This document shows, piece after piece, positions 17,917 to 27,711 of a stretch of 37,248 bases of DNA; within the stretch, counting starts at the first letter, position 1, and each line of letters starts with the position of its first letter. The position numbers were made by a program, and so were the translations under genes. The notes beneath the pieces were generated by a model. That model did not search any database, was not told where the DNA came from, and worked only from the letters and a program-made list of their open reading frames with translations. The DNA comes from Patescibacteria group bacterium (GTDB lineage: Bacteria > Patescibacteriota > Gracilibacteria > UBA1369): the NCBI GenBank assembly GCA_963169815.1, contig CAUJDC010000057.1, positions 1-37,248 on the forward strand. The letters are read 5' to 3'.

Positions 17917-18231
17917 ATGCCAAATAAAACCACTATTCTACCCGGTACAGTCCATGAGCTGCCAACTGACTTACACAAAGCACTGGCTACCGATTCTGCA
18001 GCGCTCGATCTTTGGAATGGACTTACTCCCCTTGCCCGCAATGAGTGGATTTGCTGGACTATTTTCCCCAAAAAAGCAGAAACCAGAGCTGAACATGTAG
18101 AGAGAGTTCTCAGCCAATTAAAAGAAGGCGATCGCCGCCCATGTTGCTGGATGGGTTGCATACATCGCACCGACAAAGCACTCAGCCCTTCAATCAAAGG
18201 GATACTAAGCAAAAGAGCTAAAAAATTGTAA
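17917..18231 (+). CDS. YdeI/OmpD-associated (OmdA) family protein
   Basis: LPTDLHKALATDSAALDLWNGLTPLARNEWICWTIFPKKAETRAEHVERVLSQLKEG. Confidence 0.8.
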   Translation: MPNKTTILPGTVHELPTDLHKALATDSAALDLWNGLTPLARNEWICWTIFPKKAETRAEHVERVLSQLKEGDRRPCCWMGCIHRTDKALSPSIKGILSKRAKKL

Positions 18232-18242
18232 TATCTACCCAA

Positions 18243-18845
18243 ATGAAACAACAAGTCTTCATCATCCATGGTGGGAATGTTTCCAACAACTATCAGGAAT
18301 ATTTGAAATACCTCAAAGCCAAGAAAGTTACTCTCGATGACTTTCACCGAAAAGATTGGAAAAGCAGCCTGGGCGAAAAACTCGGCCGCAATTTCGAAGT
18401 ACATAATCCAGTCATGCCGAATAAACAAAACGCCAAATACCTCGAATGGAAAATTTATTTTGAAAAAATTATCCCTTTAATGAAAGCCCCAATCATCTTG
18501 GTTGGCCACTCTCTTGGAGGCATCTTCCTGACCAAATATTTATCCGAAAAAAAATTTCCCAAAAAAATCCTAGCCACTTTTCTGATCGCCGCCCCCTTCA
18601 CTAATCCAACCAAAAATCCACTTGCTGACTTCAACCTTGGACCAAAGCCCGACCGCCTAGCCCAGCAGGGCGGCTCCGTTTACTTCTATCAAAGCAAAGA
18701 CGATAAAGTCGTTCCCTATTCCAATGTTGTTTCTTATCAAAAAGTTTTGCCCGGGGCAACTTACAGAATTTACCAAAATCGCGGTCACTTCAACGTCGCG
18801 ACTTTGCCTGAATTAGTTAGAGATATTAAAAATCTCTATCCATAA
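18243..18845 (+). CDS. RBBP9/YdeN-like alpha/beta hydrolase
   Basis: FIIHGG, LVGHSLGGIFLTKYLSE, YQSKDDKVVPYSN, NRGHFN. Confidence 0.85.
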   Translation: MKQQVFIIHGGNVSNNYQEYLKYLKAKKVTLDDFHRKDWKSSLGEKLGRNFEVHNPVMPNKQNAKYLEWKIYFEKIIPLMKAPIILVGHSLGGIFLTKYLSEKKFPKKILATFLIAAPFTNPTKNPLADFNLGPKPDRLAQQGGSVYFYQSKDDKVVPYSNVVSYQKVLPGATYRIYQNRGHFNVATLPELVRDIKNLYP

Positions 18846-18927
18846 ATCGTTAAAGTCAGAGTTAAAATTCAATTTGCCAAAAAACGTTAAGCAGCTATTA
18901 TTTAATCAATCTATCAACTCTCATCAA

Positions 18928-19779
18928 ATGCAAAAACTTCATTTTTCAGTTTCTATCAAAGCTCCTAAACAAAAAGTCTGGGACTTCATGTTGGGTTCAG
19001 CTCCTTATCGTATCTGGACATCAGCTTTCGCTGAAAACTCAAACTATGAAGGTAGTTGGGAAAAAGGCGCCAGAATCAAATTTGGCGATGGCCAAGGTAA
19101 TGGTATGATTTCCGAAATTGCTGATTGTCGTCCCGGCGAATTTGTTTCCATCAAACATATGGGTATGATCAAAGATGGTAAAGAAGATTTTGATAGCCCT
19201 GAAGTAAAAAAATGGACTCCCGCTTTTGAAAATTACACTTTTACTGAAAAAGATGGTCAGACTGAAGTTCAAATCGATTTGGACTGTGCCGATGAATGGG
19301 CGCAAATGATGAATGATATGTGGCCAAAGGCGACAGCTAAACTCAAAGACATCTGCGAAAACCGCATTATGGTCGAAGGGGTTATCAATGCTCCAATGGA
19401 AAAAGTTTGGGATTGTAGGAACAAACCAGAACATATCAAAGGCTGGGCTTTCGCCATGGACACTTGGGAAGCGCCTTTCGCTGAAAATGATTTACGTGAA
19501 GGCGGTAAATTTGCCACTACTATGGCTGCTTAAGACGGCAGCGTGAAATTCGATTTTGGTGGCGTTTATACCAAGGTAGTTCCAAACAAAATGATTGAAT
19601 ACACTATGGGAGAAAGTGAAAGTAGCCGCAAAGCTACAATTTTCTTCGATCAACTTACAGATGGCGTTCGCGTCACTGAGCTCTTCGACATGGAACATGA
19701 AAATAGTGAAGAAATGCAAAAAGGCGGCTGGCAATCAATCATGAACAACTTCAAGAAGTATACTGAGTCTCAAAAATAA
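18928..19779 (+). pseudogene. Tandem two-domain SRPBCC (AHSA1-like) protein interrupted by an in-frame TAA at 19531-19533
   Basis: ORFs 18874-19533 and 19543-19779 are in the same frame and together complete a second SRPBCC domain (...GGKFATTMAA*DGSVKFDFGGVYTKVVPNKMIEYTM...). Confidence 0.75.
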
Positions 19780-19789
19780 CCCCATCCAC

Positions 19790-20215
19790 ATGCAACCACG
19801 TCTAACAGTAGTAACTCTCGGCGTAGCAGATCTGGCCCGTTCCCTGGAATTTTATCATGACAAATTGGGCTGGCCTACCGATTCTAAAGCCGAGGACGGC
19901 GTACTTTTCTTTCAAATGAATGGACTGGTCCTTTCCATTTTTCCACGCGAAGAACTCGCCAAAGATGCCAATGTCGATCCTCGTGGCGCTGGCTTCTATG
20001 GTTTCACTCTGGCTCACAATGTCAGCTCCGAAGCCGAAGTAAATTCCTGCATGGCTGATGCCGAAAAAGCTGGCGGCACTATCCGCAAACCTGCTCAAAA
20101 AACTTTTTGGGGCGGTTATTCTGGCTATTTTTCCGACCCCGACGGCTTCCTCTGGGAGGTCGCTCATAACCCTTTCTGGAAAATGGATGAGAAGGGCGGA
20201 ATTAGCTTAAAATAA
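19790..20215 (+). CDS. VOC / glyoxalase family protein
   Basis: LTVVTLGVADLARSLEFYHDKLGW ... FWGGYSGYFSDPDGFLWEVAHNPFW. Confidence 0.92.
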   Translation: MQPRLTVVTLGVADLARSLEFYHDKLGWPTDSKAEDGVLFFQMNGLVLSIFPREELAKDANVDPRGAGFYGFTLAHNVSSEAEVNSCMADAEKAGGTIRKPAQKTFWGGYSGYFSDPDGFLWEVAHNPFWKMDEKGGISLK

Positions 20216-20319
20216 ACAAAAGATCAATGGCCACCCCAATTGCTATCTAGTTTTCCTCCGCGGCGTTTTCGTCAATTTATACCTCGAACAAACATAAAAT
20301 TTCAACTCTCTTTATTTGA

Positions 20320-21027
20320 TTATTTTGCTAATTCTAAAGCCTTTTCAATAGCCAATATTTCGCTATCTACTAAAATTGTTTTGTTATCAAATTGTCTGGC
20401 AATATTGGAAATTTCCGTACAACCCATCACCACGCACTGTGCGCCCGCCTCCTTGAATCTCCAGATAATCTGATTGAGCTTGGCAATATGATGTGGCGTC
20501 ACCGATCCTGACATCACTGCCAAAATAGCTTCATTAACTTTGTCCTGTTCCTCCACCGAAGTATTAATCACCTTCACTCTCGCCGCTTCCAGCGGGCCAG
20601 CATAGAGATTCAAATCTTTGGAAGTTTGTGAACAAATCACTCCAACCTGTTGATATTTTGAAGTCAACAAATGATCCACAGTCAGCTGCACCAGATTAAT
20701 AATCGGTGTTTTAATCACAGCCTGCAATTCATTCAGGAAATAATGCACAGTATTGCAATCAATCACAATCATTTCTGCCCCAGCATCTTCCAGTTTATAC
20801 AAAGCCTTAACCAGTTGATCCAATATCGCCTTTCTTTGTACAGAATTCTCCGTAAAACCTATATGATCAAATTCCTGCAGTGGCAAACTATAAAGAACCA
20901 CTGTCGGAAAATCACTATCCTGTACAGCCTCATATTGTTGCTGACAAATTCTGATTAAAGCCATATAAGTATCAGCACTAGCCACTGGCCCCATCCCTCC
21001 CAATATCCCAATCGTCTTTTTAAACAT
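20320..21027 (-). CDS. Aspartate/glutamate racemase family protein
   Basis: IGILGGMGPVASADTY, MIVIDCNTVHYF, CVVMGCTEIS. Confidence 0.9.
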   Translation of the reverse strand: MFKKTIGILGGMGPVASADTYMALIRICQQQYEAVQDSDFPTVVLYSLPLQEFDHIGFTENSVQRKAILDQLVKALYKLEDAGAEMIVIDCNTVHYFLNELQAVIKTPIINLVQLTVDHLLTSKYQQVGVICSQTSKDLNLYAGPLEAARVKVINTSVEEQDKVNEAILAVMSGSVTPHHIAKLNQIIWRFKEAGAQCVVMGCTEISNIARQFDNKTILVDSEILAIEKALELAK

Positions 21028-21100
21028 TGCTAAAATTTAACTATTAATCAGATTATTACAGCAAAATAAATCGCATTTAATTAACAAGCAACTGAAATAA

Positions 21101-22054
21101 TCAAAACAACTTCTTTCTAAAAAAGAAAAGTACCAAACCTAGCGTCAGGAAAAACGACATTCCCACTATCAGCCAAAAGGCGTGCACCTCTTGTTGTAGT
21201 GGCAAAGACACATTCATACCATAAACACTGGCCACTAGTGTCGGCATCATCAGTACAATTGAGAAAGTAGTCAGGAATTTTACACTCTCATTCAGTTTAT
21301 TGGAAATGATGCTGTTAAAAGAGCTAATTGTTGAATGCAAAATCTTGCCGTGAATTTTCACCGCTTCCACTGCCTGCAGATTTTCATCCAAAATATCTTC
21401 ACAGAGATCGGCGTCATCCTCTTTGGAAGTGAATTGCGTTTTCTTGGTTATCTTCTGATATACCAGATGATTTGATTGCAGATAAACATTGAAATAAGAC
21501 ATCGATTTTTCATAATCCATCATCGCTACGATATCTTCATTGGTTGGATTGAGAGCGACCTGATCTTCATTTTTCTTAAAAGCATTCGTCAAAGCCTTCA
21601 GCGCACGCAGATATAACTTTGAGTTAAACAGCATCAGCTTGAGAATGAATTGCGGAAAACGATCTGAAGTCACTATATGATTATTGGCCAGATTTAAAAG
21701 CTTGGTTTTCAGATAATCCAAAACATCATTACGCCCATCAACCAGCGTCACCAGATAATTGGAATTATAAATAATCCCCAGCGGCACAGTCCGATAATGA
21801 AAAGTATCGCCCTGCATTGAAATCGGCGTTTGCAAAAGCAAAAAATTATAATCATCCATCACTTCCAGTTTTGGAACTTCTTCTTTATCTTTCACTGAAT
21901 CAACCACTTCTTGGGTAATTTCGATATAAGGTGCGAGGAAATCCAATTCTTCTTCCGTCGGCTCTCGCAGCTCAATCCAACAGTTCTTCACTGGTTTTTT
22001 CAGAAATTCCATTTTTCCCTCACGCAGGCGATAAATTTTCAGCATAAATTTCAA
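21101..22054 (-). CDS. corA: CorA-type magnesium transporter
   Basis: C-terminal YGMNVSLP followed by a second TM segment. Confidence 0.9.
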   Translation of the reverse strand: MKFMLKIYRLREGKMEFLKKPVKNCWIELREPTEEELDFLAPYIEITQEVVDSVKDKEEVPKLEVMDDYNFLLLQTPISMQGDTFHYRTVPLGIIYNSNYLVTLVDGRNDVLDYLKTKLLNLANNHIVTSDRFPQFILKLMLFNSKLYLRALKALTNAFKKNEDQVALNPTNEDIVAMMDYEKSMSYFNVYLQSNHLVYQKITKKTQFTSKEDDADLCEDILDENLQAVEAVKIHGKILHSTISSFNSIISNKLNESVKFLTTFSIVLMMPTLVASVYGMNVSLPLQQEVHAFWLIVGMSFFLTLGLVLFFFRKKLF

Positions 22055-22169
22055 ATTAATTTCACTTCATTTTCGGGCGAAATTATACTGCTAATACCAA
22101 AAAGAAAAAGTGCTTTTTAAAATCGTCTATGTCAGATCAAAATACCCACAAATGTTATCGGTTAAAAAG

Positions 22170-22847
22170 TTAAACCAATAAATAAGTCTGACTCTCGACT
22201 TCATAAACCAAACTCTTTTGGTCTGATCTAATCAGCTTCATCGCCCAATCCGCAGCAGCATCTGGCTGAATGGCAATTTTCATTTTCTCAGCCTTTTCTA
22301 CTTCGCTGTAGTCAGTCCATTCCAGCAGCGTATCCACCGGCCCAAAATGCGCTACTCTCATATCCAGATCCGGTCTATCTTTGGCGACCAATTTATCAAT
22401 GTCCAGATCAGCCAATTTCGCTAAAGTATAAGCAAAAGTATTTTCTTTCATCTGCACAGAATTTTTGGAATTGCTCTGCAAAGTCATCGCCCCTTTGGCC
22501 AATTTATCGCGCAAATATTTAAACATCAGCCAAGGACCTTTCATATCCACACTCATCACCAAGTCAAATTTCTCTTCATCCATTTCCCAATATTTTCCTC
22601 GACGCATCACGCCCGCATTATTAATGAGCAAATCCACTGGCTCAACAATCCGCGCCACTGCCTCAGCCACCAATTTTTCCTTGGAAACATCTGCATAGAG
22701 ATAAATCACGCCATCAACTAGTTCAGCTGGCTTAGTTCTACTCAAACAATAAACTTTCATACCCTCTACCACTAGTCGCTTGGAAATAGCATAACCAATT
22801 CCTCTCGATGCACCTGTAATCACTGCCACTTTATTTTTGAATTCCAT
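22170..22847 (-). CDS. Short-chain dehydrogenase/reductase
   Basis: VAVITGASRGIGYAIS, LLINNAGVM; classical YxxxK seen as YTLAK. Confidence 0.88.
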   Translation of the reverse strand: MEFKNKVAVITGASRGIGYAISKRLVVEGMKVYCLSRTKPAELVDGVIYLYADVSKEKLVAEAVARIVEPVDLLINNAGVMRRGKYWEMDEEKFDLVMSVDMKGPWLMFKYLRDKLAKGAMTLQSNSKNSVQMKENTFAYTLAKLADLDIDKLVAKDRPDLDMRVAHFGPVDTLLEWTDYSEVEKAEKMKIAIQPDAAADWAMKLIRSDQKSLVYEVESQTYLLV

Positions 22848-23058
22848 TAGAAAAATCTTAAATCATTAGTGATGTTAGTAGATTCCAGCTCTAAAATCCA
22901 CATCTTTCCCCCACCATACAAGCCTGCTAAACTAATTCCGGCATTTAAACTGTCAACATGCAAATCAAATATCCACCGGCCGCTTGCAACAATGTTCAAG
23001 CTCCACTCAATCCCGACAAAATCATTTTGAAGTTCTTGGCTATTAATCTTAAATAAAC

Positions 23059-23496
23059 ATGCTCACCATCAAAACTTCCTCCATCGAAGACGCATATCAG
23101 ATCCATCTGCAAATCCCAGAATTTGAAAATCGCGTTCCTCTAGAGGAATTTCGTAAAAAATTGGCGAGCAATCCCGATCAGCGCATTATCATCGCCTATC
23201 ACGATCAAAAACCCATCGGTTACATGGTTTCTTATGATCGTTTCAAAGATGGCTCTATTTACTGTTGGATGACTGGCGTAATCCCTGAAGCGCGCGGCCA
23301 GGGAGCACTCAAAGCCATGATGCTTGATTTGATCGATTGGGCCAAAAATAAAAACTACCAGGAATTAAAAATCAAAACCCGTAATGTCCGTCGGGCAATG
23401 CTAAATTTCCTGGTAAAAAATAACTTTAATTTTTTGGAAGTTGAACAGCGTAAACTTTTAAAAAACCATCGCATTCTTTTAATCAAAAAATTATGA
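23059..23496 (+). CDS. GNAT family N-acetyltransferase
   Basis: MTGVIPEARGQGALKAMMLDLIDWAKNKNYQELKIKTRN. Confidence 0.85.
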   Translation: MLTIKTSSIEDAYQIHLQIPEFENRVPLEEFRKKLASNPDQRIIIAYHDQKPIGYMVSYDRFKDGSIYCWMTGVIPEARGQGALKAMMLDLIDWAKNKNYQELKIKTRNVRRAMLNFLVKNNFNFLEVEQRKLLKNHRILLIKKL

Positions 23497-24038
23497 AGCA
23501 AATAAATCCTCACGATCAAAAACCCAGTTTTCTTTCCAAAATCCCTTCTATCGCCTGGATCATTACTGTCCTAGCAACCCTAGCGGCCGGTATTGGCATT
23601 ATCATTGGAACTTTTTTGGGAATCGCTACAATCGAAGGCTTTGCTTCAATGATTTTATTGGTAGCTGGTTACTTCTATTTCCGCGGACTCAGCAGTCCTG
23701 TTGGGGAACAAACTGGATCTTTTGTGCTGGCCATAAGTATTATCTTTTTTGCCTTAATGGGAATGTCCATCGACCAGCCAGGAAATTTTCTTTACAACAA
23801 ACCGCTGGAAATGGTTTTTTGTCCTCCTCAAACAGTTTTACTGCGCGGCGTTGATACTTACCATCTGCTTCCAGGTCGTACCGATATTGTTCAAAATTTT
23901 GCCTGTTATGATTTAGCTGGTGAAAATAAAAAAGAGCTGGGCATATTTGAAATTATTATCACCCGTTTTGTCGAATACGTTGTAATTGGCTACATACTAT
24001 TTTTTTCCACTAAATTCATTCAAAAGAAAAAATCATAG
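23493..24038 (+). CDS. Hypothetical membrane protein
   Basis: Several hydrophobic segments; overlaps upstream GNAT stop (ATGA). Confidence 0.7.
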   Translation: MKQINPHDQKPSFLSKIPSIAWIITVLATLAAGIGIIIGTFLGIATIEGFASMILLVAGYFYFRGLSSPVGEQTGSFVLAISIIFFALMGMSIDQPGNFLYNKPLEMVFCPPQTVLLRGVDTYHLLPGRTDIVQNFACYDLAGENKKELGIFEIIITRFVEYVVIGYILFFSTKFIQKKKS

Positions 24039-24163
24039 CCTTTCGGAATATCTTCGTGAAGTAAGCGCGGATTCTATCAAGTCGATCTTTCAGCATTCTG
24101 CTAAACTAGCCTTGCACATTATCAAACCAACCCGCAAACGTCATCGCGGTTAAGCCTCAAATC

Positions 24164-24763
24164 ATGAATAGTTATTGGCCAGAATATTTCGAGAAAACCA
24201 AAACCTATCCTGCTTCCAAGCTGCTGGAGATGGCCTTTCCTCTCTGTCTTGAACGCCAACATGCTCTGGATCTGGGAGCTGGAGCTCTCCGCGACAGCAA
24301 GTTTTTACTTTCTGCTGGATTTAAAAAAGTGACAGCCACAGACGGCAACAAAGCCATCAAAAAATACGCTGAGAAAATTCCCACTAAAGCTCTTAGCTTC
24401 ATCATCCAATCTTTTGAGAATCTTCAGCTCCCAACAAGTAGCTACGATTTGATCAATGCGCAATTTGCTTTACCTTTCACCTCCCCTCCCCATCTGCCCG
24501 ACCTCATCGAACAAATCAAAAGCGCTCTCAAACCAGGCGGCATTTTCTGCGCAAATTTTTTTGGACCAAAAGATGATTGGAGCAAAGAACCAAATATGAC
24601 TTTCACTAGCCAAACCAAAGTTCGACAAATACTCAGGGGTCTCAAAATTATTCAGCTCAATGAAAAACACTACAGCGCCAAAACCGCAGACAACCAACCA
24701 AAAAATTGGCATATTATCGAAATAATCGCTCAACAAAAACCAAAGCCAAAAACTTCTTTTTGA
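24164..24763 (+). CDS. Class I SAM-dependent methyltransferase (TehB-like)
   Basis: ALDLGAGALRDSKFLLSAGFKKVTATDGN, YDLINAQFALPF, LKPGGIFCANFFG. Confidence 0.85.
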   Translation: MNSYWPEYFEKTKTYPASKLLEMAFPLCLERQHALDLGAGALRDSKFLLSAGFKKVTATDGNKAIKKYAEKIPTKALSFIIQSFENLQLPTSSYDLINAQFALPFTSPPHLPDLIEQIKSALKPGGIFCANFFGPKDDWSKEPNMTFTSQTKVRQILRGLKIIQLNEKHYSAKTADNQPKNWHIIEIIAQQKPKPKTSF

Positions 24764-24812
24764 AAATGTCTTCAAACTGCCGTAAACTTGAACAGTCACA
24801 AACAAAAATCAA

Positions 24813-25061
24813 ATGGATCAGAAGAATTTCGGCGAAGTTTTTGGTTGGTATGGCACTCTAGCAATTATTGGGGCTTATGCTCTGATCAGTTTTAATTTTA
24901 CCGATGCCAACAATTTAATGTATCAGCTTTTGAATATTACTGGCGCTGCTGGAATCGAATATATCTCCATGCAAAAGAAAACCTATCAACCCGCAGTTAT
25001 TAATATGATTTGGTTTGTTATTGGTGCGGCTGCTATTCTAAAAATACTTCTCTTCAAATAA
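24813..25061 (+). CDS. Small membrane protein, CBU_0592-like
   Basis: Three hydrophobic segments; GWYGTLAIIGAYALISF. Confidence 0.6.
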   Translation: MDQKNFGEVFGWYGTLAIIGAYALISFNFTDANNLMYQLLNITGAAGIEYISMQKKTYQPAVINMIWFVIGAAAILKILLFK

Positions 25062-25173
25062 ATGAAAAGACGTTGTTTCAAAAATAAAACTTATGGCTAC
25101 AACTCGGCGGGCATTCTGATAGCGAACCGTTAATCAATCACTCGTATGGTCACAAACATTAACAACTCTACCC

Positions 25174-25884
25174 TTGAAAATTAATCTCCATCACTCAACC
25201 GACCGTGGACTATCAGCACTAGGTTGGCTGGTCTCCAGATTCAGTTTTAGCTTTTCCAGATACTGGAATCCCGATCGACTCGGCTTTGGTCGTTTACTCG
25301 TTTTAAACGATGATTTAATCGCGCCAAGCACAGGCTTCGACACCCACCACCATGACGACATGGAAATTGTTACCATCGTCACCTCAGGTGAATTGGCCCA
25401 CAAAGATAATACTGGCGCCGAAGGAATCGTTCACCCAGGCGAAGTGCAAATTATGAGTGCGGGCACAGGTATTGAACACTCTGAACACAATCCCAGTACT
25501 GAAAATTATCTCAAACTTTTTCAACTCTGGATACTTCCAGAGAAAGGCGGTCTTCCTCCACGCTATGATCAAAAAACCTTTTCTCCAGCCGATCGTCAAA
25601 ACAAATTACAATTAATAGTCAGCCCCGACGCCAGCGATAATTCTCTAAAAATATTCCAACAAGCCTGGCTCACTTTATGCGACCTTGATACCAATCAAGA
25701 AATTGTTTACAAACTCCATAATCCTAAGTCTGGTTTATTTATTTTCGTCATTGATGGGAATTTAGAATCAGAAGGTCAAAAAATCTCCAAAGGTGATTCA
25801 CTAGAACTCAGTGAAATCGATGCAGCAATTACAATCCGCGCTGAACAAAACTCTCAACTCTTATTTATTGAAGTTCCTCTATGA
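25174..25884 (+). CDS. Pirin family (YhhW-like) cupin protein
   Basis: FGRLLVLNDDLIAPSTGFDTHHHDDMEIVTIV, MSAGTGIEHSEHNPS; TTG start. Confidence 0.92.
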   Translation: MKINLHHSTDRGLSALGWLVSRFSFSFSRYWNPDRLGFGRLLVLNDDLIAPSTGFDTHHHDDMEIVTIVTSGELAHKDNTGAEGIVHPGEVQIMSAGTGIEHSEHNPSTENYLKLFQLWILPEKGGLPPRYDQKTFSPADRQNKLQLIVSPDASDNSLKIFQQAWLTLCDLDTNQEIVYKLHNPKSGLFIFVIDGNLESEGQKISKGDSLELSEIDAAITIRAEQNSQLLFIEVPL

Positions 25885-26624
25885 AGTCCACTTTCAAAAA
25901 CCTAGCCGCCGAAATCAAAAAACTTGGCAACCCAGAAAAAGCCAAAAACTCCCAGCGCTTCTTCAAAACTGGACCTGGTCAATACGGCGAAGGTGACATT
26001 TTCCTTGGTCTCACTGTGCCAGAGCAACGTCAAGTTATTAAACCATTCCTCGACCTTTCTCTCGCCGATCTCAGTGAGGCCCTTCACTCCAAATATCATG
26101 AATTCCGTCTGACCGCTTTACTGATTTTAAACTACCAATATGCCAAAGCGGCCAAAGCTATGAACGACAAACTTTGTCAGGTACTCTGCGAGTTTTATTT
26201 AAAACATTCGACTCGCATTAATAACTGGGATTTAGTTGACGCCTCCGCCCGCAATGTTCTTGGAGAATACCTCTACTCTCATCCTCGCAAAATTCTTTAC
26301 AAATTAACCGCCTCCAAAAACCTTTGGGAACGTCGCATTGCCATCATCGCTACCTATGCTTTCATCAAGAAAAATGATTTCGCTGATACTTTAAAAATCT
26401 CCGAAATCTTATTCCAAGACAAAGAAGATTTAATGCACAAAGCAGTTGGTTGGATGCTCCGCGAAGTTGGCAAAATGGATCGTCAGACACTCGATCAATT
26501 CCTCCGCAAACATTATCAAAACATGCCTCGCACTGCTCTGCGTTACGCCATCGAACATTACCCTGAAATTGATCGACAAAAATTTCTTAAAGGAAAAGTT
26601 ACTCTGAAAAAACAGAAGCCGTAG
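25881..26624 (+). CDS. DNA alkylation repair protein (AlkD-like HEAT repeat glycosylase)
   Basis: FFKTGPGQYGEGDIFLGLTVPEQR, NNWDLVDASARNVLGEY, WERRIAIIATYAFIKKNDF. Confidence 0.93.
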   Translation: MKSTFKNLAAEIKKLGNPEKAKNSQRFFKTGPGQYGEGDIFLGLTVPEQRQVIKPFLDLSLADLSEALHSKYHEFRLTALLILNYQYAKAAKAMNDKLCQVLCEFYLKHSTRINNWDLVDASARNVLGEYLYSHPRKILYKLTASKNLWERRIAIIATYAFIKKNDFADTLKISEILFQDKEDLMHKAVGWMLREVGKMDRQTLDQFLRKHYQNMPRTALRYAIEHYPEIDRQKFLKGKVTLKKQKP

Positions 26625-26678
26625 GTATTTTCCAAATTTCCTGCTATCCTATACAGGCTTAATTTATAAATTCCAATT

Positions 26679-27269
26679 ATGCCATTTACACTACCAGATT
26701 TACCTTTTGACCCAACTCAATTGGCACCATTCTGCAGCAAAGAAACTTTTGAATATCATCATGGCAAACATCACGCCGCTTATGTGACCAAACTCAATGA
26801 TGCTGTCAAAGACTCTCCAATGGCTGAAATGTCTCTCGAAGACTTAATCCGCAAAGCCCATCAAGAAAACCTCAAACCGATTTACAATAATGCCGCTCAG
26901 CACTTCAATCACAGCTTTTTCTGGAATTGCATGAGCCCAAATGGCGGCGGCGCTCCAGGCGAAAAACTGGCTGCTGCCCTGGCTCGCGACTTCGAATCCG
27001 TCGATAAATTTAAGGAACTCTTTTCCGCCGCCGCCACTACCCTTTTCGGTTCAGGCTGGGCTTGGTTGGCACAAGGTAAAGACGGTAAACTAGAAATCCT
27101 TCAAATGAAAGACGCCGACACACCTCTTATTTTGGACCAGAAACCACTTTTGACTTTGGACGTTTGGGAACACGCTTATTACATTGATCATCGCAATGCT
27201 CGCCCAGCCTTCATCACAGAATTCTGGAAATTCGTTAACTGGCCACATATCGAAAATCTGCTTTCCTAA
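26679..27269 (+). CDS. sodB: Fe/Mn superoxide dismutase
   Basis: ETFEYHHGKHHAAYVTKLN, NHSFFWNCM, LDVWEHAYYIDHRNARPAFI. Confidence 0.95.
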   Translation: MPFTLPDLPFDPTQLAPFCSKETFEYHHGKHHAAYVTKLNDAVKDSPMAEMSLEDLIRKAHQENLKPIYNNAAQHFNHSFFWNCMSPNGGGAPGEKLAAALARDFESVDKFKELFSAAATTLFGSGWAWLAQGKDGKLEILQMKDADTPLILDQKPLLTLDVWEHAYYIDHRNARPAFITEFWKFVNWPHIENLLS

Positions 27270-27394
27270 CAATCCCATCATTTACGCCGTTTCAGCCATT
27301 ATAGTCTTGATAACAAGCTATTTTGCCAAACACATGATTTTGCTAAGATAGGAATCATTTCCATGGAAGAACGATTATGTTTGACTTTCTTTTA

Positions 27395-27424
27395 TTGAAC
27401 CTATACCCTAGGTAATAGGATATT
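27395..27424 (+). promoter_or_regulatory. Candidate csoR promoter and operator
   Basis: TTGAAC (27395-27400), 18-nt spacer, GATATT (27419-27424); spacer contains imperfect palindrome TATACCCTAGGTAATA (27402-27417) centred on CCTAGG. Confidence 0.5.
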
Positions 27425-27442
27425 CAATAACTTGTAATACTT

Positions 27443-27709
27443 ATGAAAACGCTCCCCACCAACAAAGGGAAATCTTTAAAAAGCGTTAAGCAAGGCTTAG
27501 GCACTTTGAGTAAAATAGTTGAAATGATAGAAGAAGACAGATACTGCCCTGAGGTAATTCAGCAAATCGATAGTGTTATTGGGTTATTAAAAACAGCAAA
27601 GCGTGTGTTACTTGCTGGTCATCTTGATACATGTGTCGCTCATCAAATGAAGGAGAATAAAAAGAAGGCAATCGATGAACTTCTTAAAATATATAATTTA
27701 TCCAATTAG
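27443..27709 (+). CDS. csoR: CsoR-family metal-sensing transcriptional repressor
   Basis: DUF156 fold with Cys/His/Cys set: EDRYCPEVIQQI ... AGHLDTCV. Confidence 0.88.
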   Translation: MKTLPTNKGKSLKSVKQGLGTLSKIVEMIEEDRYCPEVIQQIDSVIGLLKTAKRVLLAGHLDTCVAHQMKENKKKAIDELLKIYNLSN

Positions 27710-27711
27710 TT

